Shown in pieces: positions 11,092-23,000 of a stretch of DNA of 24,911 nucleotides. This stretch comes from Monoraphidium neglectum. Lineage: Eukaryota; Chlorophyta; Chlorophyceae; Sphaeropleales; Selenastraceae. The stretch covers positions 1-24,911 of the forward strand of contig NW_014013100.1 of the NCBI RefSeq assembly GCF_000611645.1, in the 5' to 3' direction. Both the position numbers and the translations under genes were made by a program. Each line of letters starts with the position of its first letter. The stretch's first letter is position 1. The notes beneath the pieces are model-generated. The model had not been told where the DNA came from. It saw nothing but the letters and a program-made list of their open reading frames with translations, and made no database searches.

Positions 11092-14000
11092 AGCGTGTGT
11101 GTGTGTGGTGGGGGGGGGTGGCACGTGCGTGTGTGTGCGATCACGCAATGTTGCATGTTTTTATGCCTAAGCCCATCGCTTAACTGCTCGGCTGATGTGG
11201 CGAGTCGCCCATGCTGCCTTTGCTGCCAGGCCGGACCGCAAAGGCGAACGCGCACCTCACCCGGGAGGAGGGCGGCGAGGGCGACAAGGACATGGGCATG
11301 AGGCCATACAGGTGGGGTGCCTGCTTGCTGCGCGGCTGGTGGCGCAGTGCGGGACGGGCAGGTTGGTGCGGGGGGAGGGGAGGAGGTGGCCAAGCGGTGC
11401 TTGAGCTGGTTGTGAGCACTCTTCGCGAGAGGGAGCCGCCCCTGTTGCTGCCAGCTGGAAACAATCGGGGTGGCTGCAGTCACCCCTGGCTCAGGCGTCC
11501 GGAAAGTGTGGAGGCAGTCTGATGCACCTCCGCTGCCACCAAAACTTGTGCCCTTTGCCAGGGGCCTGTGCCCCCCGCGCGTAGGCAGGCCCAAGGGCCC
11601 AGATCCTTTGTGGACTGCCAAGCGGGAGCGCGAGGGCGGGCCCAGTGTTGCGCCAAAGGCACCTGCATCGGCTTTGCTCGCAGCACTGCCGCTGTTCAAG
11701 GACAAGCCGGAGGGAGACAAGGTGCCGGCTTGGGACTAAGGGCGACAGCAACCCGCTAAACGTGCTTTGTCACTTGTTGCAGCTCACATGTCTGCACCTG
11801 CCAGCAGACTGCGGCGCGCCGATTTGCTGCCCTGGTTGTCAAACGCCTGCTGCCCTGGCCGCTGACTGCCTGCTGGTGGGGCAAGCTGGCGTGAAGGCAT
11901 CCATCTGTTACAAAAACACCACTGGCTGCCGCCTCGCAGGAGCGTGCAGAGTGCTCCATGGAGCTCACCCCTGCTGAGCTGGCGGGCATCCAGGTGTGAG
12001 TGTGTGTGTGTGTGGAGGGGTCGAGTTGGGTTGAGTGCGTGGGCGAGTGCGCAACAGGGGGCGTTGCACACCTGGGAGCACCAGGTATGTCAGCACATTT
12101 GCATGTGGCAGCGCGTCGGGTTTCTAAGGATTTGCTGCATGTTGATATCAGGCGTTGCCCGCTCGAGTTTGCTGTTCAACAGTAGAGCCTGCGCTCACGA
12201 CCGCCGACGACAGCACAAAACCAAGGACCCCAAACTCCGACACCCATCCTCCACAGGTCGCCCCCCGCACTGTTGACTTTGGGAAGGTGTCCACGGCCCA
12301 GCCGGCGTCCGCGCACTTTGTCGTCACCAACACCCTGCCCCGCGCGCTGCACGTCGCGCTGGACCTCTCTCGCGTCCCCGAGCTGGCCGGCAGCACGCCG
12401 CTGGCGCAGGTCGTGCCGCCGGGCGCCACAGCGAAGTTTCCGCTCGCGCTGAGGTGCCACGATGTCCGAGCAATCAGGGAGCGGTGTGAGGTCTGCCTGA
12501 ATGGCACACACTTTTGGCCTTTGGAGGTGGGCAAGCGGCAGAGAGGCCCTCCCGGGGGGAGAGTGTACGTGTGTGCTGTGCACGTGCATGCATGCACACA
12601 TGCGTACGCCCGGGCATGCACGCGTTTGCAGACGTATTTGCGCGTATGCCTGCGTATGCGTTCATGCGTGCAAGTGTGTGTAGGCGCGGCCTGATCCCAG
12701 ATCAGGGGAGGATCCAGCAGTCCCGCCGCCTGGATGCGCGCCCCTAACGCACAGGTGGCGGCCGAGGTGGTGCCGGTGACGCTGCGGCTGTCGGCGGATG
12801 AGCTCAACTTCTCATTTGGCATTGACAACTGGGAGAATTTTGTGGACCAGGTGCGGGCTTCGTTGCAAACCGCCTGCGTGCAGCAGCGCCGCCGAGCGCG
12901 TGCCACGCAGCACATCCGCACCCGCCGACGGGCTCGTACCTAGCGCACAGATGGCCTCGCTCCCAGGGACAGCTGGGGTTGACGCATACAATCACCCTGT
13001 CCCGGGAGTTGGAGGCTGAACGCTCGCAGGCGTTGGAGCGTGCCCCTTACACGTCCGCGGCCATGCCACGGCCCGCATCGCGCCGCAGTCGCTGCTGATG
13101 ACCAACCCTCACAGCTTCCCAGTCGACTACGAATGGGAGAGCAGCGGCGCGGCGTTCTCGGTGACCCCTCCCAGCGGCTCCATTAAACCCAAGGGCACCG
13201 CCGAGGCGGCCGTGCGGTGGCGCCCCGCCGCCGACGGCGGCAAGGGGGGCGCAGAGGGCAAGGGCGGAAAGAGCAGCGGCGCGGCCGCGAATAAGGCGCC
13301 CAAGACGCCGGGGGATAAGGCCGGGGCCAAGGCTGCCCCGCCCGCCGCCGCCGCAGCCGCCGGGCCGGCGCCCGGTGGCAAGGGCACCGCATCCCCCGAC
13401 GTGGCGGCGGCAGCGGTGGCGGGGGACGAAGGGCTGATGCAGACGGCCGTCATGACGCTGCGGCTGAAGGGGGGCGCGGACGTGCCCCAGCGCGTCGCGC
13501 TGGTGGGGGAGCTGCCCGGCGGCTGCCTGCGCCTCAAGGAGAAGGAGCTGGCGCTGGGCGCGGTGCCCGTGGGGGAGCGGCAGGCGGCGGTCGTCACGCT
13601 GCGCAACAGCGGCACGAGAGAAGCGGCGTTCCGGGTGCGGGCGAGCAGGCTGCAGTGATCTGTCTGCCGCGTGCGGCGTGGCACCCACGCAGCCTGCTTT
13701 GATCTGTTGTGCGGGCCCTGGGGGTGGCGCTGGCAGCGACACACAGAGGCATTCTCACTGACAGTCTCGATGGCCGTCTTGCCGTTCGAGTTTGGAGCTG
13801 ACGGCCACATACCCTCGCCTTGGAACTGGCTTGATTGAAAATTTGTGCCCCAGGTCGTCCCCAACCCGCGTGTCAGCGTGACGCCCGACCGCGCGCGCTG
13901 CCCGCCGGAGAGCTCCCTAGAGCTGGAGGTGTCTGTCACAGTGGAGGCGCCCGGTGCGTGGGCGGCGGCGCTAGAGCTCGAAGTGCGGGGCGGCCGGCCC

Positions 14001-17000
14001 ATCAAGCTGCCTGTCAGGTGCGCTGACTCACTGGTTAGATGTTGGGTGCCGGGTGGTGGACGCCTTGCCGGTGCCCAGTGATGGGCCAAGGTACTGGCTG
14101 GTACGCTGGGGGCCCCAAAGGAGACTTGTTGTTGGGTGGTGCGCAGGGGCGCAGGCGCAGCGGCTTGCCAGCCCTGGGGCTCTTGCAGCACTGTAAAAGG
14201 CCCAAACATCGAGAAGGGCCTGCCTCCAATGCAGCGGCCTCGTTGCGCCCGAGCCCCCCCGGCTTCCATCCACCGCGCAGGGCCGAGGGCGTCGTGCCGA
14301 GCGTGCAGGTGGCCGAGGCGTCCCTGGCGTTCCCGCCCACCTTCATCGGCGGCACGGCCCGGCTGCCGCTCACGCTGTCCAACGCGTCCGCGGTGCCGGC
14401 CACGCTTGTGGCGAACCTTACGGCGCTGCCGGACTTCGACATGCTGCTGCCGCGTGAGCAAGGGAAAAGGCAGGGGGGAGTTACGCAAGCAGGCATGGCA
14501 GATACCAATATGTCCCCCGCAAAAATGCAGGATTGACTCAGAGGGGTGCGCTAAGCGACCGTGGTGGTTAGTCTGCTGGTATGGAGCGGTCGGGCGTGGC
14601 GTGTGAGTTGTATTGGGATTGTTTATGCCAGCCCGATACCGTGACTGCACGCGGTGCACGGAGGAGGGCTCAGGGCTACAGCCGCTGGCGTGTGTGCAGT
14701 CTCGACATCCACGCTCCCACCCCGATTTGCGGGCCCCTTGCAACTGCAGGTGAGGCGTGGGCGTCTGCGGGCTACGAGAGCTGCCCTGTGCAGAAGATCG
14801 GGGCCAACGGGGAGATGAGCACCCTGGGCAGCAAGAGGGTGTCCCGCAGGTGAGCAAAGGAGCACGCTGACGCACAGGGTGGGGTGGGCCCGGCGCTGGA
14901 TGCAGCGCTGCATTCGAGATTTCCTGGCAACTGCGCAAGGCTGTGTTGCCTGTGTACACGTGTGCTAGCACAATCACTGCACGCACACGCGCACACGCGC
15001 ACTAACACACACACGCGCGCGCACACACACACACACGCACACACGCACACTCGCACGCACACAGTCAAGATGGGCACGGTAAATTACTCCTACATTGCCC
15101 TTGCCCTCCTTGAAGGATCTCCTCTGTTGACAACCGCCGCGTGCCTCGACCCGGGGAGACCGGCCACAAGTTCATCATCCACCTGCGCCCGTCCAGCTCC
15201 CTCGCAATGGCCCTCGCCTTCCGCCCCAGCCGGACCGGGCCCTATGACTTCCAGCTCCCCCTCGCCTTGCACTCGGCCCCACTCACCGCCCCACCGGGCG
15301 ACGGCGAGACGCATGAAGAAATCGGCGCCAGTGCTGGCGGCGCGCCCGCGCCGGCGGTCGCGGTGTTTGCGACCGGCGTGCAGCCGCAGGTTGTGCTGTC
15401 CAAGGGGACCTTGGACTTTGGGGCGTGCGTCGTCGGGCGCTCCGGCGGGTCGCGGAGGGCGAGCCCGTACGCGGTAGAGGTGTACGTCAGGAACAACACA
15501 GAGGGCGAGATCCAGGTGGGCGGCGCGTTTGAGGGTGAGGGCGGACATTCAAGGGTGCATTGGTACGGGCAGCCGAGCACTCCGTCGTGACTGCGCATCG
15601 ACCAAGTTGTCAATGTCTGAAATGATCTGGCGAGTGCGGCGCGCCCTGATGTGCCAACGCGGCGCATCAGGGTGGGCGGCACATTGACAGGCGCATGCAT
15701 GTTGAGCAAAATGAGCGCTCACTGCTGACGAGACACACGCGCCGCACGCAGAGCGACAGACCCCACCAAATAAACAAAGATCCACCCACAAACGCCTGCA
15801 ACAGGTGTCGCTCGGTGACCCCAGCTCAGAGCGGCAGCCCGGCTGCCTGGGCGTGTTTGCGCTGGAGCAGCCGTGCGCGTTCACGCTGGCGCCGGAGGAG
15901 GGCGCGGGCGTCACTGTCCGGTTCACACCAAGGGACGCCAGGTGTGGGCGCAAAGTGAATGGCCTGTCGGCATGCGCCCTGCCAAAGCCGGCGTTGACGC
16001 GCGCGCGGCCGCAGACCACACCCATCCGCGCTGACCCTGCCGACGCCCTGGTGCGCGCCAGGGCCTACGAGGCGTCCGTCCCAGTGTTCATCCACGGCGA
16101 CACATCCAAGCCCCACCTGAGCCTCGAGCTGGCCGGCACGGGGCGCTTCCCACGCCTCACCTTTGACTCTCCGGAGGTCCTGCTGCCGCCGGTGGGCACC
16201 TCATCCCTGTTGCTGCTCCAGCGATGGCTTGCCCTTGGCGCTGAAACTGCTGGGCCCTCAACGGCTGCACGCGTGCTCGCATGCCAGCACGACAGCACTC
16301 GCACACCCGTGCCCTTTCAAGGGTGCCTCCAACTGTCGCTGCCCCCTGCGCAAACGGCCCGCTGGGGCAGGTACCGCTGGGCGTGCGGTCATGGGCGCGC
16401 TTCTTTGTCGTCAACGATGGATACGACAGCCTCGAGCTCAAGACCAGGTCGGGTCTGGCGGATGGCTGCTCTGTGCATAATCCTCCGGCCTTCTGCTGGC
16501 GACCACACACCCTTGCTTTTGGCGCTCTCTGCTTGGGCTGCATGTGCATCTCGCATGCCGGTATGGGGCACGCCGCCTGTGTGTTCCTCTTGACCCCGCT
16601 GTACCCGCCTTACTTTGTTTCCTGCCCACCAGGCTGCCCGCCGACGAGGCGCGGCAGCCGCTGAAGCTGGAGCTGCCGGAGGGCAACCTGATCGGGCTGG
16701 CCAAGGAGAGGCTGCCCGTGGTGGTGTCGTTTGCGAGTGGCCGCCCCCTGAGCTTCACCGCCCTCGTGGAGTTCCTGGATGAGGTGGGTAGGACAGATGA
16801 GGGGTTTCAAAGGGACGTGCTGGTTGTACATCCACACACCAAACTCCAGTCGGGTACAAAGGGGGAGGCTTGGCGGCTGCAACCGCAGCTTGGGGTGGAA
16901 TCTGGGGTGGGTAAGGAGAGACAAAGGCGCTTTTGCAGGGTGCAATGCCGCATGCGACCCAGCGTTGCCCGCACAGCGCCGGGGCTGACATTCGTACCTT

Positions 17001-20000
17001 GGTATCTCCCACAAACGCCATTTCGCGGTCCCCGCGCCGCAGTCGGGGCGCTGCTTTGCGCAGACCGTCACCGGCACCACAGACAACTGCCTTCTGACAA
17101 CACAGCCGTTCTTCGAGGTGACGCCGGGTGACGGGCGCTCCGTTACTGTGTTGCTGTGTCACCGCAGCACCTTTTCAGCAACCCGCCTGCAACACTTGTA
17201 CTGCACGCACCCACACATCGCACAAGCCAGCGAGCAGCTACGTCAGCAAGGCGTCGATTGCTCCCGGCCCCGCGTGTACCTCCCCCCCCTCCGACCCTGT
17301 TTGCCAACAGGTTAACGCGGGCCGCCTGCTGCTGACCGCGCCGCGCTGCGGGCCGCCCGCGCTGCCCCTGGATGCGTCAGCGGACGCCTGCGAGATGCCC
17401 TGGGAGGACGCGCTCGGCCCGATGCACTGCTCCCAGGTGCGCGCTCTGGGCCGCCTGGCTGGCTCCGTGTCACACCACGCTGTCTCAAGTGCCTGCAGCC
17501 AAGAAATGACACCAAGTTGTGATCCAAGCCCGGGCTCATCCGCATGTCTGGCGCCGGCACGCCCCTTTCTGTTACGGGCCGCGCACACATGTCTTGGCAC
17601 ACCGCATCCACTCCGCCTTCCCCTGCTTTGAACAAAGTCAACGCCACCTCCCCGCGGCACGAGCGCAGGCGCTGGCGCGCCACCTGTCCGCCATTACGTG
17701 CAAGCCCTGGCCGGGCGACCTGCGCAAGGCGCTGGCCGGCTCCAGAGGGAAGCTGCTGCTGGAGCTCATCGAGACGCTGGGGAGCAAGGCTGTCAGCGTG
17801 AAGGTGTGGGTGTTGACCTGGATGGCGGGCGTGTCATGCAGGGATATGAGATTGACCGTTAAGAGGGGTGTCAGCTGCATGCAAATAAAATTGCATTGCG
17901 GACTGCCGTGCAAGCGGGTTTTATTATACAATGTGCCTTCTGAGGGGCGCCCTAGCTAGCCTGTTGCACAACCTGCTTGCGCTGCAGTAAACAGCGACGC
18001 GGCGCATGATCCACCACACTCGTCCTGCAGGGCTCAAAAGGGGGCGGGGCTGGTGGCGCCAACAAGACCGAAGCTGCGCGGCAGCTGGTGGCGCTGTACG
18101 AGGCGGCGCTGGCCCACCTGCGGGTCCAGGGCGCCCTGGTCAACGCGGTCAAACCAGAGCTGCTGCTGGAGGGCCCCGACTTTGACCGGCTGTCAGAGGC
18201 GCGCGGCGCGGCGGCGGCGGGGGACGCGGCGGCGGAGGAGGCGCTGGAGGCCGCGTGGGGCGACATGGAGGCGCGCTTTGACGAGCTCGCGGCGCGGGCA
18301 TGGAGCACGGTGCTGCTGCAAGTACGTGTGGGCGAGGGGCGCCCTCCCAGCGGTCCCCTGCAGGCACTTCTGCTGATACAAGCACGCGCATGCTGGTTTT
18401 GCAAAATTTCTTGGAGCGCTGTGTCCCTCCTGGCGGGCGCGCTGCCGTTCACGCTGATCTGGTTGTGACTAGCGTGAGTGTCCTGCGCAGTCCACACATC
18501 CCCACACAATTCTACGCCGTCCATGACAAGCTGCCTGCGCCCAACCGCCAGATTTTCAGGGTTTACGTGCTGGCCAAGGTGACCCCTCAGGCCCTGCGCT
18601 CGATGCCTGGAATGGAGAAGGCCACCGCCGCCGCGGCCGCGCTCCAGGCACGCACCGCCGCCGCAGCAGCAGCAGCAGCCTCTGCCGCCAGCGCGGCAGG
18701 AGGTGGCAAGCCTGCGCGCGGCCCTGCCGCTCCGCAGGCGCAGCAGGGCGCCCCGGCGGCCGCGGTGCGCTCGACCGGTGCAGCCAGCCGCGCACGCTCT
18801 GCCTCGACCGCCGCTGGGGCCGCCCCCGCTGCCACTGCCACGCTTGAGCCGCCGATTGAGCTGGGGCCCGGCGACATTCCCGGGGACGAGGTGCTGGGCG
18901 GCAGCAACGTCTACAGCACTGCGGAGGCGTGCCTGCTGGCCTGGCTCAACATCAACCTCGCGCGCACGTTCCCCGAGAGGGTGGGTGCTTTCCCCGTCTG
19001 CTGGGAGGTTCAAATCAGGGGCCTGTGTGTGTACGTGCGTGCGTGCGTGCGTGCGTGCATGTCTTTGTGCGTGTGTGGTCAGTGCCTCAAACCACTTCAC
19101 CCGCAGCACGCGCACTCTTGCTTGGTACCATTACACTCCTCCGGCGGCCACGCGTTCCCAAGCGCTCCATATGCACCAGCACAGATCTATCTAGACCCCA
19201 CCACCCCCTTGCGATCACAACGGCAGTCTGAGGGCATCTCAAACCTGGACTCTGACCTCCGCAACGGCGTCGCCCTCTTCGCCTGCCTCGCCAACGCCTG
19301 GCCCCGCTTCGCGCCGCGCCGCGCGTTGGTGCGGGTGCGGCCGGCAGGGGCGCAGGAGGCGCGGCAGAACGCAGAGCTGGTGGTGTGGTGCCTGGAGGTG
19401 GGTGTGCAGATGCTTGCTGGCTGAGACTGGCCGACGATGCCGACTCTGCAATGCCGGCGAGCTCTGAGCTGCTGGATCAGAGCGTATTGATAAGGTTGAG
19501 TCGTACCAGTATGTCCTGCGCGACCTACACCCAAAACGACGTCATCCCCCTGCTGCTCCTTGTAAGACCCTCAAAATCCCCTTCGCCTCAAGACCTGACA
19601 GACTTCAGGTCACAGTAGCACCTTGCTCTCCCGCCATCCCTTGTTCGTATGAACACTGCGCAACCCACAGGACCTGTCCCTGCCCTACGAGGTGTCAGTG
19701 GCTGACCTGGTGTCACCAGAGGCGGGTGACCTGATGCTGCTGGCGACCTACCTGTTCCAGGTGTGCAGGCGCCGGCGTGACCCCTGCTGCCACGAAGGCA
19801 ACCTTGCCAGGCCGCATGCGCGTCGTAGGCGGGAGGTGTACACTTGGTTTTGAACGTGGTGGTGAGAGGTCAGCATTGCACGCATGGCGTCACCAGGTGG
19901 GCTGAATAATTGACTTTACACGTGCATGCTGCTGTATGCATGACCCCCGGCCCAACGACGCGCAGACGCTGCCGCAGCTGGCCCCCAAGTCAACAGTGGA

Positions 20001-23000
20001 GTTCCTCAGCAAGCTCAACGAGCCGCAGGTGCGGCCTCCGAGGGTGCTGGAAGGAGGCATGTGCGTTGCCTTACTGACAGCGCCCCCTCCGCCTGCCTCG
20101 TTCCTGACCTGCTGGATGGCGCATGTGCAGAAAAGCCATCTACAGAAACGCCATCAGCACAGCTTGCCCCAGGGCCTGGCTGACTGGGACAACAGGGGAA
20201 CAAGAAAACATCTCACAACAGCTGTTGTATGTGTCCGCGGATGGGTTCTCACTCTCTGATGCATGCCTCGCCCCACAATCCGTCCCCCTCTTGGCGCCCG
20301 CCGTGCGGCGCCCCTCCAATCACCCCAGTTGCGCGAGGTGGAGCTGTCAAACCCCGGCCGCCGCCTGATGTCCTACTCCGCGCGGCTGGAGGGGCACCCG
20401 GACTTTGCGCTCGAGGTGTCGAGCATCAAGATAGAGCCCGGCAAAACGGCGCGGCTGGGCGTTAGGTGGGGGCAGAGGGCGTCGTGCGTGCGGAGCATTT
20501 TGCGAATGCAGTACGGGTCGACGCTGATGCAGCTCGTTGCCCAGCTGATGAGGTCTTGGCTTGTTGGAATAATGCATGTGTGTGTTTGCTCACGCACAGG
20601 CCTCTAACCTCCCATCCAACCCAACTCTTGTAAGCCCCCTCAAACCAACCCTCTGCCGCCCCAACCCAATTTGATAAGATGACTTGAACCTTAGCCGACC
20701 AGGCCTACCATTTGAAATGTAGCTCAACGCGTGCAACCCTCCACCTCCCAGGTGCACTCCCACCACGGCCGTCCCCCGCGAGGCGCTGCTCGTGCTGCTG
20801 CCCCGCCGCGACGGCAGCGCGCCCGCCGCCGCGATGGTGTTCCAGCTGCGCGGGGCGGCGCGGGCGCGGGCGCCGCTCAAGAGGGTGGAGGTGGCGGGGC
20901 CCTTGTACGAGATGGCGCAGTTTGACGTACACGTGGTGAACCCCTTCCCTGCGGGTGAGGGGAGAGTTTCGGGGTGGGTGGCAGCGGGGGCCGATTGCCG
21001 GGACGCCATGGCACATGTGCTTTGTCTGTCCATTTGCACACCGCGTCGCTCGCACGCAGCAAGAGCATTGCATCGCCATCGCGCTGCTGCTGGTGGCGGT
21101 GCTGTCAGGGAGCATCCAGACCGGCGGGCACCGAAGCGGTTGCACTTTGGACTGAGGCACGCTTGCACTGCACATCAACATAGTGCACCCAGTTGATGAG
21201 AGGGTGTACGTACGCCACGCCATACACGTGTCATCCCCCGCAGACTGCGACTTCACTGTGACAGTGCTGCACGAGCTGCCAGAGGACGACCCCGCAGCCG
21301 CAGCTGCCCAGCAGCCGCTGCGAAGCGGCGCCAAGGGCCGCGGCAGCGGCGGCGATGCCGCCTCAAAACCTGCACCAGGCGGCCCTGCGCCCGCAACCGG
21401 CGGCTTGAAGGGCAACCAGCAACAGCAGCAGGCCGCGGGCAAGGCGTTCGCCGACCCCTTCGGCATCGACCGGCCCCGCCTGCGGCTGCGCGCCGGCGCC
21501 GGCGAGAAGCTGAGGGGCAGCTTCCTCCCGTTCGCCCTGGGCCAGAGCCGCGCGATCCTGGTGCTGAAGGACGCAGAGTGCGGGGAGTTTTGCTACGAGC
21601 TGCGCGGCGAGGCGGGGCCGCCAGCGGCATTCATGGAACACAAGGCGGTCGCGGCGCAGGACGGCGGCGCCCAGGTGCGGAGATGGGGCCGGGGTCGATA
21701 GTAACGGTTTGCACCTCCAGCGAACCGGGGCTTGTGCATGGTGTCGCAGGCGGCAATCGATACACGAACTCTTCCCAGAGTCTGCCGCCCGTCTTGCTCC
21801 AAGCACCGGTCCCCTGTTCAGCGCACGCGTCAGCAGCTCGCGGCCGCCCCCGCCACTCGCCCCTCGTCGCTGACATCACGCGACGTTGCACCTCCGGCGG
21901 CGCACCACGCAGTTTGTGGACGTCCCCCTGCCCTTTGTGAACCAGCAGCTTGAGGCGGCGCGGCGCACATACATGGAAAAGCACCCCCTGGGCCGTGACA
22001 AGGACCAGCTGGCTCGCCTGAGGCAGGAGCCGGGCAAGCCGCTGACGTCGCCCGCCCCCGGCGGCACGCCAGCCCCTCAGCCGGCTGCTGCTGCTGCTGC
22101 TGCGTCGGCGGCGGCGGCGGCCCAGCAGCAGGGTGCTGACGCGGCGGCGGGCGCGGGGGGCGTGAAGGCCGAGCGGGTCGTTGAGTATGCGGTCGCAAGC
22201 AGCAGCGCCCTGGTGTCTGCGCCCGCGGCGCTCGCGCTGCGCTCAGGCGCGGATGCGCAGCCAGGGGCCGACAGGGGCCAGCCCGCCGCCGGCGGCGGCC
22301 AGAAGGCGCAGAAGGGCGGGGCCGCCGGCGGCGGTGCCGCCGGGCGGCCGGGCGCCGGCCCGCCACCCAACACGCTGCGGCTGAGCGTGAGGCCGTCAGG
22401 GACGGGCCTGTACCCGGCGCGGGTGACGCTCAGCAGCCCGGGTGACGTCAGGGTTTTGGCCGTCGAGATCAGCGCGCAGTGCCTGGGGCAGAGCTACGCC
22501 CTGGAGCTGGAGTGCCCCGCGCGGCAGCAGGTGCGCATGCTGTTGCAGGGCCCGCTGCGCGCTGCATGGGGCTGCAGGGGGTCCAGCTCGTGCATGGTAT
22601 GCGCGCGCGGCGCCAGCAAAAACGCGGCGGGGCCATGACCCAAGGGCCTGGCGAGTTGTGCAAACACTCGCAAGGGCGAAGATGCCGTTGCAGCCCCCAG
22701 CTCACACCCCACCCAACTCAAAACTCCCTCCCCTATCCTACCCCCCCAGGCGTCCCAAGAGATCCCCCTGGTCAACGCAAGCGACAGCGGGCTGTCCGTC
22801 CAGGCTACGCTTGTGACCACCAGCGGGCCCGGCGGCGACAAGGTGCCGCAGGTCTTCTCAGGTGAGCGTGCAGGGGGGGTCCGAGGTGCGTTCATACGCC
22901 TGTCTGCGCTGACAACCTAGACTTGGGACCCCATTTTGTGAATTTTTTGGGGGGGGGGGGGTGGGGTTGCATGCGGGGCAACAGTCAGGCATCACCACAA

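Noticed and set aside
10613..11170. Open frames of 76-185 codons on plus, and 113-272 codons on minus, across the GT array
   Set aside because: They translate mainly to Cys-Val or Thr-His repeats from the microsatellite and lie within an intron of the CFAP47-like gene.
13027..13030. CAG at 13027-13029 as the acceptor of exon 16
   Set aside because: It puts the exon out of phase with exon 15. The CAG at 13086-13088 keeps phase 0 and gives a family-like junction (NFVDQ/SLLMTNP).
13127..14986. A 619-codon open frame on the minus strand
   Set aside because: It is antisense to exons 16-19, which carry ASH-domain sequence with consistent splice phases. Long antisense frames are expected in GC-rich coding DNA, and its translation shows no domain.
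17952..19115. A 387-codon open frame on the minus strand
   Set aside because: It is antisense to exons 28-29, which encode the conserved helical and CH-domain region; low-complexity composition only.
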